This document shows, in pieces, positions 1-8,242 of a stretch of DNA of 64,000 nt. The notes beneath the pieces are model-generated. The model did not search any database and had not been told where the DNA came from. It saw only the letters and a list, made by a program, of their open reading frames with translations. Numbering within the stretch: position 1 is the first letter of the stretch; every line of letters starts with the position of its first letter. Origin of the DNA: Siphonobacter curvatus (lineage in GTDB: Bacteria > Bacteroidota > Bacteroidia > Cytophagales > Spirosomataceae); assembly GCF_002943425.1 (NCBI RefSeq), contig NZ_PTRA01000001.1, positions 3,410,001 through 3,474,000 on the forward strand, in the 5' to 3' direction. The translations under genes and the position numbers were made by a program.

Positions 1-773
1 TTTGTAAGTGCGTCTTACAGTCGATCACTGGAGACCATACACGCCAGGGGCAAGCAATGGAGAATCGTTCTGTTGGTTTATTTTCCGCATTTCCCGGATT
101 AATCTAAATTACAGAACTAATCTAGCTCCCTACTCCTCTGGGCTAATTTCGCCAGTACCGGTAAAGTTCTGAAAGATCAGAGGCAGATTTTAAAAATATT
201 TGGCAAAGGGTGGCGAATGCCATTCGGATTTTGCACAAATCTGGATGAGAACAAAACTATTCATAGCAACTGGGAAGAAATGACGTATGTATTAAATAAG
301 TACAAATCTCAGAAAAGGGCTGGCGGAATACTTTGACCTAAATCAAACAATTAAAATTAAAGCTTATTTTAATGTAACGATCGCTAAAATCGACTTACTG
401 TTCAATTCTAAAGACATTTTGGGACGATCTTCCGCTAGTACCCTTTGCTACGGCAAAGGTCCTTCTTGCTAGTGGGTGACTTCATATCCATACGAAAGAT
501 TTTTGTATGAAAACGAAAGATACGTTGCTTACCAAGCTTCTGAAGGTCGATTGGAAGGGATAAATCATCGTTTAAAGGCTATACAGGCGATCTTTTGCTG
601 CCGGGCCCTCCCAGGCCTATCCGTCGAAAGCACGGTTTAGACTTTAACCAACGTAGCTCCCAAGCCACAAAAGTTTATTGCCGAAACGCTTGTAGCCTGA
701 AATGGTACAGATATTTTTGCCTCTGAGCTGCACCTAAGCAGTGTTTCAGATCCTTAAGAAACCATTTTCAACC
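1..773. other. Long non-coding stretch before the superoxide dismutase gene
   Basis: I see no convincing gene here. One frame stays open from about 123 to the stop at 334-336. It lacks an ATG near its beginning; its first ATG is at 217, which would give a 39-residue peptide containing FGKGWRMPFGF and WEEMTYVLNKY. That composition looks protein-like, so it may be the end of a decayed gene, but I recognise no family. The stretch around 490-535 carries two copies of ACGAAAGAT. The rest is AT-rich and featureless by eye. The promoter of the downstream gene must lie in the last 100 bases, but I cannot place it. Confidence 0.5.
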
Positions 774-1445
774 ATGAAATTTAAATCCCTTTTGGTAGCC
801 GGCCTGCTGGCTTCGGCTTTTCAGGTTTCGGCACAGTTTACTCAAGCTCCCCTGCCCTACGCCTTCGACGCTTTAGAACCTAGCATCGACAAGCAAACGA
901 TGGAAATTCACTACGGCAAACACCACAAAGCGTACGTTGATAATCTAAACAAAGCCGTAGAAGGCAAACCCGAAGCTTCACAGACCATTTTTCAGGTAGT
1001 GAAGAAAATTGATAAAAACACAGCTCCGGCCATTCGGAACAACGCCGGTGGTCACTGGAACCACACCTTTTTCTGGAATACAATTGGCCCCAAACGCGGT
1101 GGCAAACCTTCCGGTGAATTAGCAGAAGCGATTAATAAATCATTTGGCACCTACGATAAATTCGTTGAGGAGTTCAATAAAGCGGCTACTACTCGGTTTG
1201 GTTCAGGCTGGGCTTGGCTGATCGTAACGCCGGATAAAAAACTGGCCGTTGTCTCAACGCCTAACCAAGACAACCCCTTGATGGCCCTGGCTGAAACGCC
1301 CGGTACACCGGTAATTGGTCTGGACGTATGGGAGCACGCCTACTACCTCAAATATCAGAACAAACGTCCCGATTATATCAAAGCGTACTGGGACGTGGTA
1401 AACTGGGAAGCAGCAGCTAAAAATTACGCTGACGCGGTGAAATAA
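774..1445 (+). CDS. Exported Fe/Mn-family superoxide dismutase
   Basis: Converts superoxide to hydrogen peroxide and oxygen. Of 223 residues, the first 20 form a clear signal peptide ending in VSA before QFTQAP, so the enzyme should act in the periplasm or outside, unlike the usual cytoplasmic form. The metal ligands expected for the family are visible: H46 in EIHYGKHH, H97 in [10 protein letters not shown], then D184 and H188 in DVWEHAYYL. The GGH before WNH is more typical of manganese or cambialistic enzymes, but the metal cannot be decided by eye. I chose the ATG at 774 because the signal peptide begins there; a GTG at 741 would only add an unlikely tail. A strong terminator follows, so it is probably transcribed alone. 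Confidence 0.93.
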   Translation: MKFKSLLVAGLLASAFQVSAQFTQAPLPYAFDALEPSIDKQTMEIHYGKHHKAYVDNLNKAVEGKPEASQTIFQVVKKIDKNTAPAIRNNAGGHWNHTFFWNTIGPKRGGKPSGELAEAINKSFGTYDKFVEEFNKAATTRFGSGWAWLIVTPDKKLAVVSTPNQDNPLMALAETPGTPVIGLDVWEHAYYLKYQNKRPDYIKAYWDVVNWEAAAKNYADAVK

Positions 1446-1461
1446 GCTCTTTCAAGTCACT

Positions 1462-1502
1462 AAAAAGGATGGTTTCGTCAGTACGGAGCCATCCTTTTTT
1501 GT
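1462..1502 (+). terminator. Rho-independent terminator after superoxide dismutase
   Basis: AAAAAGGATGG (1462-1472) pairs with CCATCCTTTTTT (1489-1500) and is followed by a T run. Confidence 0.85.
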
Positions 1503-1630
1503 TGAATTTGCCTGCTCAACCTCGCTTTGGTACGGTAATCAGGACCTGCTTCCGATGGTGGAAAGCTTTTTTCGGGTGACCGCAGAAATGCTTCCCTTTG
1601 TAAGGTCATTCTCGTAAAAGCCCTATTCCT

Positions 1631-1852
1631 ATGTTTAATCTCATTTCCATCCTTCTCGGCATCGTAGCCTTTGTCATTGCTTTGGCAGGACTCATTCCAT
1701 TCATTGGTATTGTCAATTGGGTCGCCCTTCCCGTTGCGTTTATCGGCTTGGGCTTTGGAGCCTTTTCGGAAAGTAAAACGGGTCGTAATCTTAACATCTT
1801 CGTACTCATTGTAGCCATCCTCCGGCTCATGCTGGGTGGAGGCATCCTGTAA
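1631..1852 (+). CDS. Small two-to-three-helix membrane protein, unknown function
   Basis: A 73-residue protein made almost wholly of hydrophobic segments: roughly residues 5-25, 30-47 and 55-72, with a short polar turn (SESKTGRN) before the last. The start ATG is the first in frame, and a symmetrical terminator lies just past the stop. It resembles the short glycine/isoleucine-rich membrane proteins scattered through Bacteroidota genomes, but I cannot name a family. It stands alone between the superoxide dismutase and the converging DUF983 gene. The opposite strand also has open frames here, but their composition is poor and a membrane protein on the plus strand is far more likely. Confidence 0.7.
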   Translation: MFNLISILLGIVAFVIALAGLIPFIGIVNWVALPVAFIGLGFGAFSESKTGRNLNIFVLIVAILRLMLGGGIL

Positions 1853-1864
1853 GGCAATATAAAA

Positions 1865-1895
1865 AAGACCTCCCATCGCTGGGAGGTCTTCTGCA
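1865..1895. terminator. Symmetrical terminator between converging genes
   Basis: AAGACCTCCC (1865-1874) and GGGAGGTCTT (1881-1890) form a perfect 10-bp stem with a six-base loop. It is preceded by a run of A and followed by TCTG, so it can serve both the small membrane gene and the minus-strand DUF983 gene. Confidence 0.85.
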
Positions 1896-1919
1896 AACAG
1901 GTACACTACGCAATAAACA

Positions 1920-2324
1920 CTAAATCGCTGGTTTTAAGCCCACGGCTTTTTGCTGGGCTTTGGCTGGATCGTAATCGACAAATAAATTAAGCCAGGTACG
2001 ACGAGCCAGGCGGAAAAACCAGGGCATCAACAGAATCAAAGTCGGAATCAGAAAGACCAGGAAATAATCGAGGTTCAATTTCAGTACGTACGTATAGACT
2101 ACAAAAGCCGTCATACACCAGCCTACGTACAGAGCGTAGCTCACGTACAAAGCTCCCCAGTAAAAACCGGGCTCGGGTACTAACGTTTCGTTACAATGCG
2201 GGCAATGGTGGTGAATTTCGTCAAAATGACGCTGGAAGGAAGTCTTGGTTTTGAAGAAATCTCCCTGGTGGCATTTCGGACATTTATTAAAAGCGATGCT
2301 GTATAATTTCGAATTAAGTGCCAT
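1920..2324 (-). CDS. DUF983 family membrane protein
   Basis: This 134-residue protein has two CxxC knuckles near the N-terminus (CPKC about residue 15 and CPHC about residue 41) that probably bind one zinc. They are followed by a conserved PEPGFYWGA stretch and two transmembrane helices (about 58-80 and 86-106). This order is the signature of DUF983, a family common in Bacteroidota and Alphaproteobacteria with no settled function. The start ATG at 2324 gives the usual family length. It shares its terminator with the small membrane gene that converges on it and is transcribed apart from the AraC gene upstream. Confidence 0.85.
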   Translation of the reverse strand: MALNSKLYSIAFNKCPKCHQGDFFKTKTSFQRHFDEIHHHCPHCNETLVPEPGFYWGALYVSYALYVGWCMTAFVVYTYVLKLNLDYFLVFLIPTLILLMPWFFRLARRTWLNLFVDYDPAKAQQKAVGLKPAI

Positions 2325-2427
2325 GATCGTGAAGGTTCAGAAGAAAATCCCTTTCTGATTCCTGATACAAAGATACATTCTTCCTTCTTCTTACGTAAGG
2401 TATGAATACGGACAAGAATGGTACAAA

Positions 2428-3285
2428 TCAACGATTTTGCGATTCTCGGAAATCCAGTGGCGTTTGCCCCGTATGCGTTCGGAAGAAGCGAACGAAGTAC
2501 GAAGGATCTTCAAAATGCAACAGATAGCCAATTTCCTTGATGGACAAAGCCGTATGCGTCAGTAAGCGTTTGGCTTCAATGATAATTCGTTCGTAAAGCA
2601 ACTGGCTGGCCGTTTTGCCCAGTAGTGTTTTACAGATATTATTGAGGTGGTTCGGACTGATGTGTAATTGTTCAGCATACGTTTTCACTTCCCGAATGTC
2701 CAGAAACTGTTCTTCCAGTAATTCTTCGTACTGCCGGATGCGGTCGTAGTAGTGGGTCGATTCCCCTGGCCACTGGTTTTGATACACCCGGTTCGCCTTT
2801 TCCAGGATAATGTGTAAGTACGAGAGAAACACCTCCGATCGGTTGACTTCCGCCGCCGTATATTCCTGATACATCAGCTCGTACAGGGATACAAACGTTT
2901 CGTCCGCCACTTCCAGTAAGGGTCGATGCTGGTGGGAGTGATAAAAAGGATACGCAAAGAGGCGATTGGGGAAACGGCTACGAAAGTAGTTCGGCTCGAA
3001 AAAAAGATTATAGCCTTTAATGTCCGGTGAAAGCTCCCAGCTGTGTACCTGACCCGGCGTTAGAAAATACAATTGGTGAGGTCCCACCTCGTACGTACGA
3101 AAGTCGATGGTATGCGTTCCCTTCCCCTCCTTGATCCACATCAGCAGATAAAACGTGTGGGAATGTGATTTGTCAATGCCCTTGAATTCACGTACCAGTT
3201 TTTCGAGCGGGGTCATGAAAAAGGGTACGTCGGGTTCATGCCGCTGGAAGGCTTGAATATTATAGGTAGGAAATTCGGTGCTCAT
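2428..3285 (-). CDS. AraC-family transcriptional regulator with cupin sensor
   Basis: A 285-residue DNA-binding regulator. The N-terminal half (about 20-120) is an AraC-type cupin that would bind a small ligand; the histidine and proline pattern HQLYFLTPGQVHSWEL is typical. The C-terminal 100 residues hold the double helix-turn-helix: LHISPNHLNNICK is the first recognition unit and the region ending SYFVRFFRTHTGQTPLDFR is the second. The protein is cytoplasmic. It is divergent from the 2-oxoglutarate oxygenase gene at 3509, and the 220-base gap between them is a natural place for its operator, so it may control that oxygenase; this is inference from position only. Its ligand is unknown. Confidence 0.9.
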   Translation of the reverse strand: MSTEFPTYNIQAFQRHEPDVPFFMTPLEKLVREFKGIDKSHSHTFYLLMWIKEGKGTHTIDFRTYEVGPHQLYFLTPGQVHSWELSPDIKGYNLFFEPNYFRSRFPNRLFAYPFYHSHQHRPLLEVADETFVSLYELMYQEYTAAEVNRSEVFLSYLHIILEKANRVYQNQWPGESTHYYDRIRQYEELLEEQFLDIREVKTYAEQLHISPNHLNNICKTLLGKTASQLLYERIIIEAKRLLTHTALSIKEIGYLLHFEDPSYFVRFFRTHTGQTPLDFRESQNR

Positions 3286-3474
3286 ACATTTCAGTTCAAG
3301 CCTAGGGGTTTTAAGTAAACGGTTGATGCCTGGACAATGTTCGGGAGAAAATCAACGAAGGCAAGGTTATTCGATGATTTTAGCGATAAGCCAGTCTTAA
3401 GAATGGTACTGCCCGGTAGCGATTCATTTTCATTCACTAAACGCAAAATCGCAGCACCTAAGCCTAAACTTGCT

Positions 3475-3482
3475 TACTTTTG
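3475..3482 (+). promoter_or_regulatory. Bacteroidota-type -7 promoter element
   Basis: TACTTTTG matches the TAnnTTTG consensus of the Bacteroidota primary sigma factor and sits 26 bases before the ATG of the oxygenase gene. No good upstream TTG box is visible at the expected distance, so the assignment rests on one element. Confidence 0.5.
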
Positions 3483-3508
3483 TACCACACTTTTATCCCT
3501 AGTACACC

Positions 3509-4498
3509 ATGGAAAGTCTTCAGAATGACGCTCTTTTGGACGAAATCCCATCGCTGGACCTAGCTGATTTTACCTCGGGTGATGCCGAGCGAAAAGCCAA
3601 GTTCGTAGCCGATCTGGGCCGGGCGTTTAACAATATCGGTTTCGTTGCGATTAAAAACCACGGTCTTACGGCTGAGCTGCAGGACCAACTATACGCAGCA
3701 GTAAAGGAATTCTTCTTTAAAGCTGACGACTACAAAAGAAAATACGAAGTGCCGGGTATTGCCGGGCAGCGGGGTTACGTGGGTAAGGGGAAAGAAACCG
3801 CCAAAGGTTTCAAAGTAGCCGATCTGAAAGAATTTTACCACGTCGGCCAGCCCCATCCGACGACGGACGACGGTGATTCGGTCTGGGCAGATTATCCCAA
3901 AAATGTATTTCCAGAAGACCTACCGGCTTTTGAACAGTATACCGTAAAAACGTATCAGACGTTTGAACAAACGGGAAAAACGCTGCTACGGGCCATTGCT
4001 CTGTATCTGGAACTACCCGAGGATTACTTCGAGGACAAAGTGAAGCATGGCAACAGCATTTTACGGGCTTTGCATTACTTCCCCCTCGACCCCAATGTAG
4101 TGGAACCCGGAGCGGTACGGGCCGCGGCTCACGGTGATATTAACCTGATTACGCTGCTGATGGGAGCCAGTGCCGAAGGACTCGAGGTACTACGTCGGGA
4201 CGGAGCATGGATTGGTATTACGGCCCTGCCCGACCAGATCATCGTTAATGTGGGCGACATGCTCGACCGCCTCACCAATCACAAACTGAAGTCGACGATT
4301 CACCGGGTGGTTAATCCTTCGCGGGAAAAAATGAACACATCCCGGTTCTCGATTCCCTTCTTTATGCACCCTCGCTCGGAGATGAATTTGACTTCACTGG
4401 AGAGCTGTATTGATACGCAACATCCTAAACTCTATACGGACATGACCGCCGGAGAGTTTCTGGACGAACGCCTGCTGGAGTTAGGCCTTAAAAAGTAG
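3509..4498 (+). CDS. 2-oxoglutarate/Fe(II) oxygenase, isopenicillin N synthase-like
   Basis: A 329-residue non-haem iron oxygenase. The family domains are in order: N-terminal DIOX_N (about 13-130, with the typical FNNIGFVAIKNHG) and the double-stranded beta-helix 2OG-FeII_Oxy domain (about 180-290). Iron ligands are visible as H208 and D210 (AAHGDINLITLL) and H265 (STIHRVV), and R279 in RFS would hold 2-oxoglutarate. Proteins of this type are often labelled flavonol synthase or isopenicillin N synthase in bacteria, but the substrate cannot be read from sequence; there are no beta-lactam genes nearby. It is transcribed alone, divergent from an AraC regulator, and ends in a hairpin. Confidence 0.9.
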   Translation: MESLQNDALLDEIPSLDLADFTSGDAERKAKFVADLGRAFNNIGFVAIKNHGLTAELQDQLYAAVKEFFFKADDYKRKYEVPGIAGQRGYVGKGKETAKGFKVADLKEFYHVGQPHPTTDDGDSVWADYPKNVFPEDLPAFEQYTVKTYQTFEQTGKTLLRAIALYLELPEDYFEDKVKHGNSILRALHYFPLDPNVVEPGAVRAAAHGDINLITLLMGASAEGLEVLRRDGAWIGITALPDQIIVNVGDMLDRLTNHKLKSTIHRVVNPSREKMNTSRFSIPFFMHPRSEMNLTSLESCIDTQHPKLYTDMTAGEFLDERLLELGLKK

Positions 4499-4504
4499 TA
4501 CGTT

Positions 4505-4535
4505 TCAGGGGCAGTACTTGCATCACTGCCCCTGA
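4505..4535 (+). terminator. Hairpin terminator after the oxygenase gene
   Basis: CAGGGGCAGT (4506-4515) pairs perfectly with ACTGCCCCTG (4525-4534) around a nine-base loop. The T tract after it is weak, so termination may be partial. Confidence 0.65.
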
Positions 4536-4985
4536 CTTGAGCTTTCACTCATAGGCTTGGGTTGAAATGCATTCCTTTAAATTTGCCAGTACATTTTGCC
4601 TCATCAAAGAACCCGATTTTTTAATCGATTACGCTACTAGCTCCTTCGACTTTTGAGTATCTCCTCTTCTAGTTCAGCTTACACTTCTTGCTGTGAAGAG
4701 CAATCCCAACGTATAGGAACAAGATCGGATTTATGGAGGATTCTATTACGATGCTTCCCAGCACTTCAAATTGAGCTTGGGCTATATTTACCAGATTCGG
4801 CAACGAAATTCAGGGAAAGCAACATGCGGTATGAGATCTTGGCACTCGGTAGTCTGGGACTATTAAAAAAAGCACAAGCTCAAACCGCAGAATAGTTGAC
4901 CAGGTTTCTGTACTTTAAGCAGTAAAACGCGGAAATCGATCAGCCTTTAGGTTATTTACAAAATCAGGCCTGCTAGTGAAAACGA
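4536..4985. other. Gene-poor stretch containing a decayed outer-membrane fragment
   Basis: No intact gene is supported in these 450 bases. An 80-residue open frame (4653-4895) has no family-like features, whereas a neighbouring frame carries the outer-membrane-like fragment listed separately at 4717-4872. The stretch is AT-rich and begins the patch of unusual composition that runs to about 6.9 kb. Confidence 0.5.
4717..4872 (+). pseudogene. Remnant of an outer-membrane beta-barrel protein (DUF2490-like)
   Basis: From just after a TAG at 4714-4716, this frame reads EQDRIYGGFYYDASQHF, then KLSLGYIYQIRQRNSGK, and stops at TAA (4870-4872). Alternating aromatic and polar residues and the phrase about an R-Y-G-G-F-Y strand followed by L-S-L-G-Y-I-Y are typical of the last strands of DUF2490-type barrels. 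Upstream codons before the TAG (VKSNPNV) also fit the family, so the stop looks like a mutation within a former gene. There is no start and no full-length frame. The family name is a judgement by eye and could be another small barrel. Confidence 0.4.
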
Positions 4986-5687
4986 TTAGTTGAGCGTGCT
5001 AAGAATGGCTACAACAGCAGAAAGAATAATCAGCCAATGAACAATTATACCAATCGTCAGCTTTTTGGTAAGAATAAAAAGAAATCCAAAAAAGAGGCCC
5101 ATGCTGAAGAACCAGCTAAACTGAGGAATAGCTTTAAGACCATGTTGGAAAACAAAGGGTATACTGGCTAGTATAATCGATAACCATTTGTTAATTCTAT
5201 AACCCATTAAACTATTTATCGCAAAGCCACGGTAAACCATTTCTTCCGAAAGACCCGCGAAAAGTCCCATCAGAATAAAAATAATCCTCTGTCTTAAATT
5301 AGTGGGCGTCAGGTTAGCAAAATCAGAGAGCCTAGAAGGATCTATTGGACCTGATTGTAAACTAATTTCTATTGTGATTAGTAGGAGTAATGAGCATAGT
5401 AGATACCCCCCTATCATCTTTTTTGAATGGTTTACATCCAATCTATAACCTATAGCTTCAAGTGTATAACCCTCAGATGACAGGATATAAGTAATAATTT
5501 TGATCTGAATGATATACCAAATCGTAATTAGTATCCAGAAAACCGAAAAGAAATCCCAACCAGTAAAGGAAAATAGATCTCGTTGTAAAAGTATTAATGA
5601 TAGTAAATAAGAAATAATAGGAAACCCAATTAATACCAGGAGAGTCTTCCAAACGGGCAATCTCACTGCTTTATTTACGTTATTCAT
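4986..5687 (-). CDS. CPBP-family intramembrane metalloprotease (CAAX/Abi)
   Basis: A 233-residue membrane protein with about seven or eight helices. The three family motifs are present: SEEMVYRGF (glutamates that activate water and bind metal), FVFQHG (second motif histidine) and IIVHWLI (third motif histidine). CPBP proteins cleave or bind proteins within the membrane; some confer bacteriocin self-immunity, others act in protein sorting. Nothing here decides which. The gene is AT-rich, and I find no GTAC in it although that word is frequent elsewhere in the window. It lies downstream of, and on the same strand as, a Crp-type regulator of similar composition (73 bases apart), which suggests the two arrived together. 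Confidence 0.88.
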   Translation of the reverse strand: MNNVNKAVRLPVWKTLLVLIGFPIISYLLSLILLQRDLFSFTGWDFFSVFWILITIWYIIQIKIITYILSSEGYTLEAIGYRLDVNHSKKMIGGYLLCSLLLLITIEISLQSGPIDPSRLSDFANLTPTNLRQRIIFILMGLFAGLSEEMVYRGFAINSLMGYRINKWLSIILASIPFVFQHGLKAIPQFSWFFSMGLFFGFLFILTKKLTIGIIVHWLIILSAVVAILSTLN

Positions 5688-5760
5688 TGTTATTTTGTCT
5701 TTGGTTTTCCAAATGACAAAACTAGTAAGAACCGATCTGCTAGAAATTACCAGAGGGTAA

Positions 5761-6333
5761 CTAGTTAACTTTTTCAGACCGAATACGACTCAAGCTTTGT
5801 GGAGTAATGCCTAAGTAAGAAGCCATATATTTTAAGGGAATTCGATCAACCTCTCGATGTTGTTGACTAGCTTCTAAATATCTCTCTTTAGCTTTTTTAG
5901 ACAATAAATCGACTTGCTGTCTTACTTTTTCTATATACGATTTCTCAAGCGATTTCAATGTAACAACATATCCGTAGGCGTTAGGCTTAAATACTTCCTG
6001 AAAACGCTGATAAGGTATTCTGAACACGGTGCCAGCTTGAAAAAGTCGAATTTCAGTATCGGTTGTTGATTGGAGAACGAAAGATGGATAATCCATGATG
6101 AAATCATTCTCAAAATAGAGATCGGTGCAGATATAGTTATTTTTTCGCCAAATCAATACCCCACCCGCTCCACTGAGCAACAGGCTAAAATATTTTTCTT
6201 GTGTGCCAGCGTGCTTTAGAATGGTCTCGCCAGGAAAATGATCAACCGTACCTAATTTTGAAAAGTTTTCCCAAATTTCCAGATCCAGCTCGATAATTGG
6301 ATCAAATGCCTTTTTTAAGCGAATAGCAATCAT
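5761..6333 (-). CDS. Crp/Fnr-family transcriptional regulator
   Basis: A 190-residue cytoplasmic regulator. The N-terminal 115 residues form a cyclic-nucleotide-binding beta-roll (VDHFPGETILKHAGTQEKY and onwards), and the C-terminal 45 form a winged helix whose recognition part reads PLKYMASYLGITPQSLSRIR. The arginine and glutamate that contact cAMP in true Crp are not evident, as is usual in Bacteroidota members, so the ligand is unknown. The second half shows a KAKERYLEA linker typical of the family. It is AT-rich like the CPBP gene behind it and could be its regulator. An inverted repeat lies just upstream (6367-6410). Confidence 0.9.
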   Translation of the reverse strand: MIAIRLKKAFDPIIELDLEIWENFSKLGTVDHFPGETILKHAGTQEKYFSLLLSGAGGVLIWRKNNYICTDLYFENDFIMDYPSFVLQSTTDTEIRLFQAGTVFRIPYQRFQEVFKPNAYGYVVTLKSLEKSYIEKVRQQVDLLSKKAKERYLEASQQHREVDRIPLKYMASYLGITPQSLSRIRSEKVN

Positions 6334-6366
6334 TGTTCGTAGAGGTGTTTTACATCGTTGGATTTG

Positions 6367-6410
6367 AACCAGTCCGCTACCGGGCAGTCGGGGCTATCTC
6401 TGGACTGGTT
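6367..6410. repeat. Inverted repeat upstream of the Crp-type gene
   Basis: AACCAGTCC (6367-6375) and GGACTGGTT (6402-6410) are perfect inverted copies separated by 26 GC-rich bases. It starts 34 bases before the regulator ATG, so it could be an operator or a leader hairpin. Confidence 0.5.
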
Positions 6411-6679
6411 AGAATGCACATAATGGCTTAATTAAATAGGGGATAATGTCTTAATTTTAATTATTTTCTTAGAAGTTAACTATGCCAATAAAGCAGGTCT
6501 TAACTTTCTAACATGCGACTTTTTGGCTTTTTCTGCCTTGGCATCCCAATCAGATGCTTTGACCAAAATAGGTAAATGAAGATTTGCGATCGACTGTAAT
6601 GCGAAATGCCAAAGGGAATGTTCCAGCCCGATTGGTTTCTTCCGTAACACGCTTTTCAGCGAGTAGGCCATAAAAGTAT

Positions 6680-6687
6680 TAACTTTG
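6680..6687 (+). promoter_or_regulatory. Possible -7 promoter element ahead of mnmA
   Basis: TAACTTTG fits TAnnTTTG but lies 210 bases before the mnmA ATG, which would imply a long leader. No upstream TTG was found at standard spacing. Confidence 0.3.
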
Positions 6688-6897
6688 TAGGTGAATTTTT
6701 TTTTATCAAGTGTGGTTAATCCGTACCTACTACGCCTTTCCCTTTGAGATAACGATCGTCATAGGTACAAGAAATCGTGGTTTTGTCCGATTCAATAATT
6801 TTGTTAACTTACTGATAATCAGACAACAGCAATACAGATCAGATCACACCACATTAAACCAACAATCGCAGGGCTTTGAACCCTGGCCGGATTCATT

Positions 6898-8010
6898 ATG
6901 AGCAAACACGGACGTATTCTGGTCGCCATGAGTGGCGGCATTGATTCTTCACTGGCAGCGGTCCTGCTGCACGAACAAGGTTACGAAGTCATTGGTATGA
7001 CGATGAAAACCTGGGACTACGCCAGTTCCGGGGGCACAAAAAAAGAAACGGGCTGTTGTAGCCTCGATAGCATCAACGATGCCCGTAACGTAGCTGTACA
7101 GCTGGGCTTCCCGCACTATATCCTTGACATTCGGAATGAATTTGGAGATTACGTAATCGACCATTTCACGGGTGAATACCTGGAAGGGCGTACGCCTAAC
7201 CCCTGCGTTTTGTGCAACACACACATCAAGTGGGACGCTTTGTTACGGCGGGCTGATAAGCTCGACTGCGAGTTTATTGCCACGGGTCACTACGCGAACC
7301 TGCGGGAAGGAAACGGCGGTCCGTCGCACGGTCGCCATATCGTATCGAAGGGTTTGGATACCTGGAAAGATCAGAGTTATGTACTCTGGGGGGTATCGCA
7401 GGACAGTCTGGCCCGTACCAAACTTCCTTTGGGTAATTTCCGTAAAAGTGAAATTCGAGAAATGGCCAAAGAACGCGGCTTTTTTGAGTTAGCCAGCAAG
7501 GCGGAAAGCTACGAGATCTGCTTTGTACCGGATAATGATTACCGCGGTTTCCTAAAACGCCGTATTCCTACCCTGGAAGCAGAAGTAGCCGGCGGTAACT
7601 TTGTCGATCAGGAAGGGAAAGTACTGGGCACGCACGAAGGCTATCCGTTCTACACCATTGGCCAACGCAAAGGCTTGGGTATTGCTCTGGGTTATCCCGC
7701 TTTCGTTACTGAAATTCGGAAAGACAGCAATGAAGTTGTACTGGGCCGTGACCGCGACCTGGAACGGACCGGCATGATGGTCAGTCAGCTCAATATGCAG
7801 AAATACGCCGAACTGACGCAACCCCTGGAAACGATCACGAAGATTCGTTACAAACACGAGGGAACACCGGCCATCATTACGCAAACCGGTGGGCAAATGG
7901 AAGTACGCTTCCACGAACCCGTAACCGGCGTAGCTCCGGGTCAGGCAGCCGTTTTCTACGAAGGCGACGACGTGGTAGGCGGTGGCTGGATTACTAAAGC
8001 CCTACGGTAG
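6898..8010 (+). CDS. mnmA: tRNA-specific 2-thiouridylase MnmA
   Basis: Adds sulfur to U34 in the wobble position of tRNAs for Lys, Glu and Gln, using ATP and a persulfide relay; a cytoplasmic enzyme. At 370 residues it has the normal family length. The N-terminal PP-loop reads SGGIDSS (about residues 12-18). The two catalytic cysteines are visible in CVLCNTHIKW (about residues 102-105) and YEICFVPD (about 202). The HYAN and KDQSYVLWG stretches between them are also conserved in the family. The central and C-terminal beta-barrel domains follow (from about 220, including TIGQRKGLGIA). The ATG at 6898 is directly followed by conserved sequence, so the start is secure. A hairpin ends the transcript; no partner gene is nearby. 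Confidence 0.97.
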   Translation: MSKHGRILVAMSGGIDSSLAAVLLHEQGYEVIGMTMKTWDYASSGGTKKETGCCSLDSINDARNVAVQLGFPHYILDIRNEFGDYVIDHFTGEYLEGRTPNPCVLCNTHIKWDALLRRADKLDCEFIATGHYANLREGNGGPSHGRHIVSKGLDTWKDQSYVLWGVSQDSLARTKLPLGNFRKSEIREMAKERGFFELASKAESYEICFVPDNDYRGFLKRRIPTLEAEVAGGNFVDQEGKVLGTHEGYPFYTIGQRKGLGIALGYPAFVTEIRKDSNEVVLGRDRDLERTGMMVSQLNMQKYAELTQPLETITKIRYKHEGTPAIITQTGGQMEVRFHEPVTGVAPGQAAVFYEGDDVVGGGWITKALR

Positions 8011-8030
8011 GTTTTAGTACCTACACAGAT

Positions 8031-8108
8031 AAAAGAACCACGGAATTTGCAGTCAACACATCGTTTGATCGGTGTCTGGATACTGTGAATTTCGTGGTTC
8101 TCCTTTTA
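8031..8108 (+). terminator. Terminator after mnmA
   Basis: AGAACCACGGAATT (about 8034-8047) pairs with AATTTCGTGGTTCT (8088-8101), one mismatch, with a T-rich tail (CCTTTT). The loop of about 40 bases is long. Confidence 0.65.
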
Positions 8109-8129
8109 GATAAACTGTGTTGATGAAGT

Positions 8130-8162
8130 AAAAAGGTCCGTAGCAGGGTTTGCTACGGACCA
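8130..8162 (-). terminator. Terminator of the PspC/LiaF operon
   Basis: GGTCCGTAGCA (8135-8145) and TGCTACGGACC (8151-8161) form a perfect 11-bp stem with a five-base loop. Read on the minus strand it is followed by TTTTTAC, as expected for the end of the three-gene operon above it. Confidence 0.85.
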
Positions 8163-8242
8163 AAGAAAACACTAAAACAGAGCTTCCTTTACAGGTTTAT
8201 CCTGACCTAAACGCTAAACCGCAGTGGCGGACGTTTAAAAGC

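Larger units (their letters stand above)
6334..6897. other. Gap before mnmA with an inverted repeat and no convincing gene
   Basis: Besides the inverted repeat at 6367-6410, this holds a minus-strand open frame of 63 codons (6480-6671) that matches nothing I know, and a -7-like element at 6680-6687. The stretch 6410-6480 is very AT-rich (repeated TTAATTAA-like words). Nothing else can be supported. Confidence 0.5.

Noticed and set aside
1478-1906. A 142-codon minus-strand frame over the small membrane gene
   Set aside because: It spans two terminators and is polar and patternless; the plus-strand membrane protein explains the region better.
3337-3528. A 63-codon plus-strand frame before the oxygenase gene
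   Set aside because: It overlaps the promoter and the start of the oxygenase gene and has no motif.
4653-4895. An 80-codon plus-strand frame
   Set aside because: Its sequence is serine/cysteine-rich without pattern; the neighbouring frame carries the credible barrel remnant.
6480-6671. A 63-codon minus-strand frame in the gap before mnmA
   Set aside because: No motif, signal or family; it lies in a patch of unusual composition and may be a gene fragment, but nothing supports a call.
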